NCBI RefSeq assembly: GCF_015709455.1
Contig: NZ_JADNQW010000005.1
Coordinates: 2,534,501-2,598,500, forward strand
Source: Methylosinus sp. H3A
GTDB lineage: Bacteria > Pseudomonadota > Alphaproteobacteria > Rhizobiales > Beijerinckiaceae
Direction: 5' to 3'
Length of the DNA: 64,000 nucleotides
A program made the translations under genes and the position numbers. Of the stretch, positions 60,044-64,000 are shown piece by piece. How positions within the stretch are numbered: the first letter of the stretch is position 1; each line of letters starts with the position of its first letter. A model generated the notes under the pieces. That model was not told the origin of the DNA and ran no database searches. It saw only the letters and a program-made list of their open reading frames with translations.

Positions 60044-60053
60044 CCGTGGTTGA
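60040..60053. promoter_or_regulatory. Palindromic operator candidate
   Basis: TCAACC-GT-GGTTGA, a perfect inverted repeat of 6 bp with a 2-bp centre. It covers part of the -35 box of the omp gene and lies about 230 bp before the divergent TetR start. Confidence 0.45.
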
Positions 60054-60282
60054 TTTCCTCGGCGAATGTGCCCGAGGGTGCGTCGGATGGAAATCCGGTC
60101 GAGCCCTACGTGGTTTCACCTTGCGGATGACGAGCGTCAGCTTGGCCTCGAATGGTTCACATTTCCCTAACCGGTAAATTTTGGAAGAATTTGGGCGCGC
60201 GCGCGCGTTGCGGCGCGAATGGCGATTGACGGCAACCGACGGTCGAACAATTGTATTTCCCATATCGGGAGAGGGATTCTCG

Positions 60283-60909
60283 ATGCGGCCGGAAAATTCA
60301 GAAAAGCGCTCGGGGGAGCAGACGCGGCGGCGCATCCTCGCCGCGGCGATCACACGTTTCGCGCGCGCCTCCTATGAGGAGGTGAAGCTTCGCGATATAG
60401 CGGCGGATGTGGGCGTCGATGTGGCGTTGGTGCATCGATCCTTCGGTTCGAAGGAACAGCTGTTCGCCGCCGCCGTCGTCGACGCCTGTCCGGCGGCGCT
60501 ATTGACGGCGGAGCGGAGCCGCCTCAGCGCATTGTTCTCGAGTTTCGCCTTCGAATCGCAGCAACACGAAGGCTTGCATATCTTCGTTCGTTCGCTGACG
60601 AGCCCGCTCGCGAGAGATTTGATTCGCGCCTGCTGCTACAGGGATTTCATCGGGCCTCTGGCCGCCAAGCTCGATGGGCCGGCGGCGCAGCAGCGGGCGG
60701 CGCTGTTCGTCTCCTGCCTCATCGGTTTCTCGCTGTTGCGTGAGGTGCTGCGGATCGAGCCGCTCCTCGCCGAGCAGGACAGCAGGCCGCTGATCGAGCG
60801 TCTTCTCGCCGCCTGTCTCGACGAGGACGGCGACGCGGCCCAGCGTCGGGAGACCACCGACGCCGAGCCATTGTCGGTGAGCGATCAGAATTCGTCCCAA
60901 CCGTCCTGA
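60283..60909 (+). CDS. TetR-family transcriptional regulator
   Basis: 208 residues from ATG 60283, preceded by GGGAGAGGG. N-terminal helix-turn-helix: RRRILAAAITRFARASYEEVKLRDIAADVGVDVALVHRSFGSKEQL (residues 15-61). The rest is a helical ligand-binding part (60-185) with a Ser/Gln-rich tail. Divergent from the omp gene, whose promoter has a matching palindrome; it probably represses omp or itself. It overlaps the convergent chemotaxis gene by 25 bp at the 3' end. Confidence 0.85.
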   Translation: MRPENSEKRSGEQTRRRILAAAITRFARASYEEVKLRDIAADVGVDVALVHRSFGSKEQLFAAAVVDACPAALLTAERSRLSALFSSFAFESQQHEGLHIFVRSLTSPLARDLIRACCYRDFIGPLAAKLDGPAAQQRAALFVSCLIGFSLLREVLRIEPLLAEQDSRPLIERLLAACLDEDGDAAQRRETTDAEPLSVSDQNSSQPS

Positions 60910-62819
60910 CTGGCCTGCGGCTCGCGCACGGCGCCGCCGCCGCCGGCGGACACGCGCTTCAACGCAGGGCGCGGCGCATGGACGGGCTTGTCGCCGAGCC
61001 GGAAGCTCATCACCGAACGCGTCAGCGCTTCCGTCTCCTTGCGCAGGCTATGGCTCGCGGCGGTGGTCTGCTCGACCATAGCGGCGTTCTTCTGCGTGTT
61101 CTGATCCATCAGATTGACGGCGGTGTTGATCTCGGCGAGGCCGGTCGCCTGCTCGCGCGCGCCGGCGGCGATGTCGGCGACGACCTTGTCGATCTCGGCG
61201 ACCTGCGTGACGATCGTCGCGAGCGCCTTGCCGGTCGCGCCGACGAGATCGACGCCCTGTTCCACCTCGATCGTCGATGTGGAGATGAGGCCCTTGATCT
61301 CCTTGGCGGCCTCGGCGGAGCGCTGCGCCAGCGCGCGCACTTCCGAGGCGACGACGGCGAAGCCCTTGCCGGCCTCGCCGGCGCGCGCGGCCTCGACGCC
61401 GGCGTTCAGCGCCAGCAGATTGGTCTGGAAGGCGATTTCGTCGATGACGCCGATGATCTGTCCGATCTCCTGCGAGGATTTCTCGATCCGGCCCATGGCG
61501 TCGACAGCTCTGCGGACGATCGCGCCGCTCTTCTCGGCCTCGGTCTTGGTGGAGCCGACGATATGGCTCGCATGGACCGCCCCATCGGCGCTTTTTTTCA
61601 CCGTGGTGGTGATTTCTTCGAGCGCGGCGGCCGTCTCTTCGAGGCCCGCGGCCTGCTGCTCCGTGCGGCGGGCGAGATCGTCCGCGGCGACGGAGATCTG
61701 GCTGGAGCCGGACTGGATGGCCTCGGCGCCGGCCGCCACGACGCCGAGCGCCGACTCCAGCTGGCCCATCGCCGAGTTGAAATCGCTCTGCAGCCGGCGA
61801 TAGGTTGCGGGCATGTCGTCGGCGAGACGATAGGCGAGATTCTTCGAGGCGAGCTTCTCGAGGCCCTCGCCGATCGCCTGCAACGCCGTCTCGCGCTCTT
61901 TTTCGATCACGGCCTGCTCGGCCTTGCGGCGCGCTTCCGCCTCGTCACTGCGGCGTTGCTCCTCGGCCGCACGGGCCTCCACGGCCCGCAGCTCGAGCGC
62001 GTTGCGCTTGAACGTGTCGAGGGCTCTCGCCATCGCGCCCACCTCGTCGCCGCGTTCGACGCCCTCCACGGCGGCGCTCAATTCGCCCTTGGCGATATCG
62101 CCCATCTGCCCGGTGAGGCGCGTGATCGGAGCGCCGATCTTGCGGCTCGATATATAGACCGAGGCCGCGCCGCCGAGGAATATGGCGATCGCGCCGACGG
62201 CGAGCATCGTCCAGATCGTCGACTCGGTCTGGCGGCGCAGCTCTTCGCCGACGTGCTGGTTCTCCACCTCGGCCGCCCTATAGATCGCGCGCATTTCATC
62301 GGCGATCGCGCGGATTTCTTCGTCGGCGCCGCGCAGCAGCGACACGCATTTGGCGAGCTGATCCAGATCCTGCGGCTTCAGGCGCGAGCCGAGCTCGAGC
62401 GCCGGAAGCTCCTGGGCGATCGCGATCGCCGGCTTCGCCTGCTCGAAGACCTTGGCGAAGCGGTCGCGGAAGACTTTGATCTCCGCCGCGCGGACGGGCT
62501 CGAGCTGCATCGCCTCGCCGAGCAGCGCGTCGACGCGTGGGCCGACCGAGGCGGCCTCCTTCTGAGCGGCCCGAGAGATCGGCGAGTCCGAGTCATAGGC
62601 GATCATCTGATGGACCGAGAGGCCGAATTCGGTGATGGCGCGATTCGACCGCAGCAACTTCACCACCGCGGCATAGGAATGCTCGGTCAGATCTTCGTAA
62701 CGCTGGCCGAGGTCGCTCATTCGATGGACGCCCAGCGCAGTGGCTCCGAGAAACAGCAGGCAAGTCAGGGCGAGCGGGAGAAGGCTCTTGGTGGTGAGCT
62801 TCAAATTGTCGAAACGCAT
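60885..62819 (-). CDS. Methyl-accepting chemotaxis protein
   Basis: 644 residues from ATG 62819. Membrane helix at about 13-30, a periplasmic four-helix sensor (31-185) and a second membrane helix near 190-215, then HAMP (about 215-270), a second linker helix region and the cytoplasmic methyl-accepting signalling domain (about 390-600). The hairpin tip EIAFQTNLLALNAGVEAARAGEAGKGFAVVASEVRALAQRSAEAA is intact. It binds CheA/CheW; ligand not predictable. Its C-terminal gene end overlaps the TetR gene. Confidence 0.95.
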   Translation of the reverse strand: MRFDNLKLTTKSLLPLALTCLLFLGATALGVHRMSDLGQRYEDLTEHSYAAVVKLLRSNRAITEFGLSVHQMIAYDSDSPISRAAQKEAASVGPRVDALLGEAMQLEPVRAAEIKVFRDRFAKVFEQAKPAIAIAQELPALELGSRLKPQDLDQLAKCVSLLRGADEEIRAIADEMRAIYRAAEVENQHVGEELRRQTESTIWTMLAVGAIAIFLGGAASVYISSRKIGAPITRLTGQMGDIAKGELSAAVEGVERGDEVGAMARALDTFKRNALELRAVEARAAEEQRRSDEAEARRKAEQAVIEKERETALQAIGEGLEKLASKNLAYRLADDMPATYRRLQSDFNSAMGQLESALGVVAAGAEAIQSGSSQISVAADDLARRTEQQAAGLEETAAALEEITTTVKKSADGAVHASHIVGSTKTEAEKSGAIVRRAVDAMGRIEKSSQEIGQIIGVIDEIAFQTNLLALNAGVEAARAGEAGKGFAVVASEVRALAQRSAEAAKEIKGLISTSTIEVEQGVDLVGATGKALATIVTQVAEIDKVVADIAAGAREQATGLAEINTAVNLMDQNTQKNAAMVEQTTAASHSLRKETEALTRSVMSFRLGDKPVHAPRPALKRVSAGGGGAVREPQASQDGWDEF

Positions 62820-63132
62820 CGAGAAAGCGTCCTTGTGAACAGTGATCGAGGGCGCGTCGGCGCAGCTCTCGGGCGTGGAGCCGACCTGTGCGCAATTGCA
62901 GCAGAGCCTAAGCAACAAAAGGTTTCTGAAATATCTATGGTTTCAACTTTTGCGCGGCGTCTAGGCCGCCTCCGCGCGCGCCGCGACGACAGACGAGAAA
63001 GGCCGCCGGGATTGCGGCGGCCTCGCTATTTTCCGATGGTGGCGGGCGTCGCGGGATCGGAGCTCGGTCCGATCCTCCCGCGCGGGAGCGGCTCGCGGAA
63101 AGTGTCTTCGGCGAGCGCCGCCGCGAACGCCG
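62820..63132. other. Intergenic region between the chemotaxis gene and the sugar O-methyltransferase-like gene
   Basis: 313 bp. An AT-rich stretch (62905-62955) upstream of the chemotaxis start is the likely promoter site. A hairpin AGGCCGCC/GGCGGCCT (63000-63007, 63016-63023) with TTT after it on the minus strand may end the upstream gene. Nothing else seen. Confidence 0.45.
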
Positions 63133-64000
63133 TCAGAGCTCCGCGGGGCGCTCCGGCGCGCTCCACAACTCCTCTGCGTAACCGCGCCTGATCCAGCTGC
63201 GGAAGCGGTAGCGCCGCGTGAAGCCGTAATCCGGCAGCAGCGCGCCGACCACCGACTGCCGGCCGGAGGAGCCGACCTCGCGATTGGCCTCCTGATTGAC
63301 GCTGAGCAGCAGCGGAGCCCAACGGCCAATCCGTGCGAAATAGCTGCGGCAGACGGCGTCGCCCATCTCGGGGAAGGAGTCGCAATTGACGAGGATGTCG
63401 CTGGCGATGACGGTCGCATCGTCGATATCGGATGCGAGAACGAGGTCGACGCCCTCGCCCTGCGACGGCTCGCGAGGGTGGCGGAAGCGCACTTGCGCCT
63501 CGGGCAGGGCGCGGCGCAGCGAGAAGAACTGCAATGCGGCGACGGTCGGCAGGTCGACGATCGTGTAATGGCGCGCGCCGGCGAGCAGCGCGTAGCGCGC
63601 CGCCTTGCCGAAACCGCCGCCGATCTCGCAAATCTTCGGCCGCGCGACGCCGCTCGCCTCGATCGCGCGCAGGGCGAGATAGAGCGCCTGAATGTCGCGG
63701 CCGTGCAGCACGCCCTCGCCGATGGAAAGGCCATAGAGCCCGTCGAAGACCGCGGGCGGCGTGACCGCGAAGCCGAGCGCGGCCTCGATCTCGGCGACGA
63801 GCCGCCGCGAGGAGGCGACGAGCGTCTCGCCCACATAATCCTGCTCGGAGCATTCGACTCGCGCGAGGCCCAGATATTGCGCGAGCGAGGCCAGCATATC
63901 GTGGAAGGGCGCGACGGCGACCCGGCGGCCCTCCGGCGAGGCGGCGAGAAAGTCGTGATAGGCCTGCACGCCCTGTTCGAGCCCGGTGGCGACGGAGGAT
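63133..64000 (-). CDS. Putative sugar O-methyltransferase, 5' end outside window
   Basis: The frame is open to base 64000, so the N-terminus is missing; at least 289 residues are visible. The pattern CEIGGGFGKAARYALLAG near the middle is the SAM-binding loop of the 'putative sugar O-methyltransferase' family, with YTIVDLPTVAALQFFSLRRALP after it and VLASDIDDATV later. Blocks such as HDMLASLAQYLG and VASSRRLVAEIEAALGF precede it. Enzymes of this family are linked to surface-polysaccharide methylation, though no sugar genes are adjacent here. Confidence 0.7.
   Translation of the reverse strand, partial: SSVATGLEQGVQAYHDFLAASPEGRRVAVAPFHDMLASLAQYLGLARVECSEQDYVGETLVASSRRLVAEIEAALGFAVTPPAVFDGLYGLSIGEGVLHGRDIQALYLALRAIEASGVARPKICEIGGGFGKAARYALLAGARHYTIVDLPTVAALQFFSLRRALPEAQVRFRHPREPSQGEGVDLVLASDIDDATVIASDILVNCDSFPEMGDAVCRSYFARIGRWAPLLLSVNQEANREVGSSGRQSVVGALLPDYGFTRRYRFRSWIRRGYAEELWSAPERPAEL

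Larger units (their letters stand above)
59946..60282. other. Divergent intergenic region between the Omp25/31-like gene and its neighbouring TetR gene
   Basis: 337 bp with the omp promoter (60015-60043), the palindrome 60040-60053, and an AT-richer stretch ending TAACCGGTAAATTT near 60168-60181 that may hold the TetR promoter. No protein gene supported. Confidence 0.5.

Overview
This is a GC-rich, densely packed chromosomal window from an alphaproteobacterium, most likely of the order Hyphomicrobiales (Rhizobiales). The indicators are an alphaproteobacterial LexA with GAAC-N7-GAAC (GTTC-type) SOS boxes, a PmtA-type phospholipid N-methyltransferase, a ribosomal protein S2 with the long C-terminal extension of this group, an LDH-like malate dehydrogenase, an Omp25/31-type beta-barrel and a nitrogenase-associated ArsC-like protein. 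The OFA-type (oxalate/formate) transporter and this gene set would fit a methylotroph of the Methylocystaceae/Beijerinckiaceae kind, but no marker gene here proves it. I see no rRNA, tRNA, CRISPR array, transposase or integrase.

Layout. 1-7.3 kb is one minus-strand run: pheS, a DUF4160/DUF2442 pair, a DEDDh exonuclease, pheT, a small exported protein, a Tat-exported spermidine-dehydrogenase-like flavoprotein and an isoprenylcysteine-methyltransferase-like membrane protein cut by the window edge; most junctions overlap. 7.4-11.6 kb: an outer-membrane beta-barrel gene preceded by a promoter, a structured RNA and a terminator, then pta-ackA behind a nitrogenase-associated ArsC-like gene. 11.8-17.5 kb: YgjP-type metalloprotease, SCO1/SenC, HerA-like ATPase, a VapBC pair, a frameshifted exported-protein gene, a small membrane protein and an HNH nuclease. 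17.8-30 kb: a polyprenyl-phosphate sugar-1-phosphate transferase, palindromic repeats, sbcC/sbcD, a cupin, an OFA-family MFS transporter, a luciferase-like monooxygenase, an AT-rich orphan membrane gene, and lexA.

30-45 kb: AsmA-like protein, PH-domain membrane protein, a polyamine-type ABC importer lacking its binding protein, a methyltransferase with holC and xth, a HAD phosphatase, pyrF, a GNAT enzyme, pmtA, and dnaK and dnaJ separated by a P-loop kinase gene. 45-51 kb: a PAP2 phosphatase, then an RND efflux adaptor/pump/TetR operon and a TauE-type exporter. 51-59 kb: a TPR protein, sucC and mdh (no sucD), an EVE/YciI pair, a GNAT gene, and rpsB-tsf with a structured leader and a bidirectional terminator. 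59-64 kb: an Omp25/31-like protein divergent from a TetR regulator with a palindrome on the omp -35 box, a methyl-accepting chemotaxis protein and a putative sugar O-methyltransferase running off the edge.

Most of the window is ordinary core genome. The parts I would look at again are the structured RNA ahead of the beta-barrel gene (8637-8802), the pheS/pheT split by a three-gene cassette, the perfect inverted repeat sitting where the sbcD start should be, the AT-rich orphan gene, the kinase inside the dnaK-dnaJ locus, the 16-bp tandem repeat that supplies the mdh stop codon, and the rpsB leader with two competing helices at its Shine-Dalgarno sequence.
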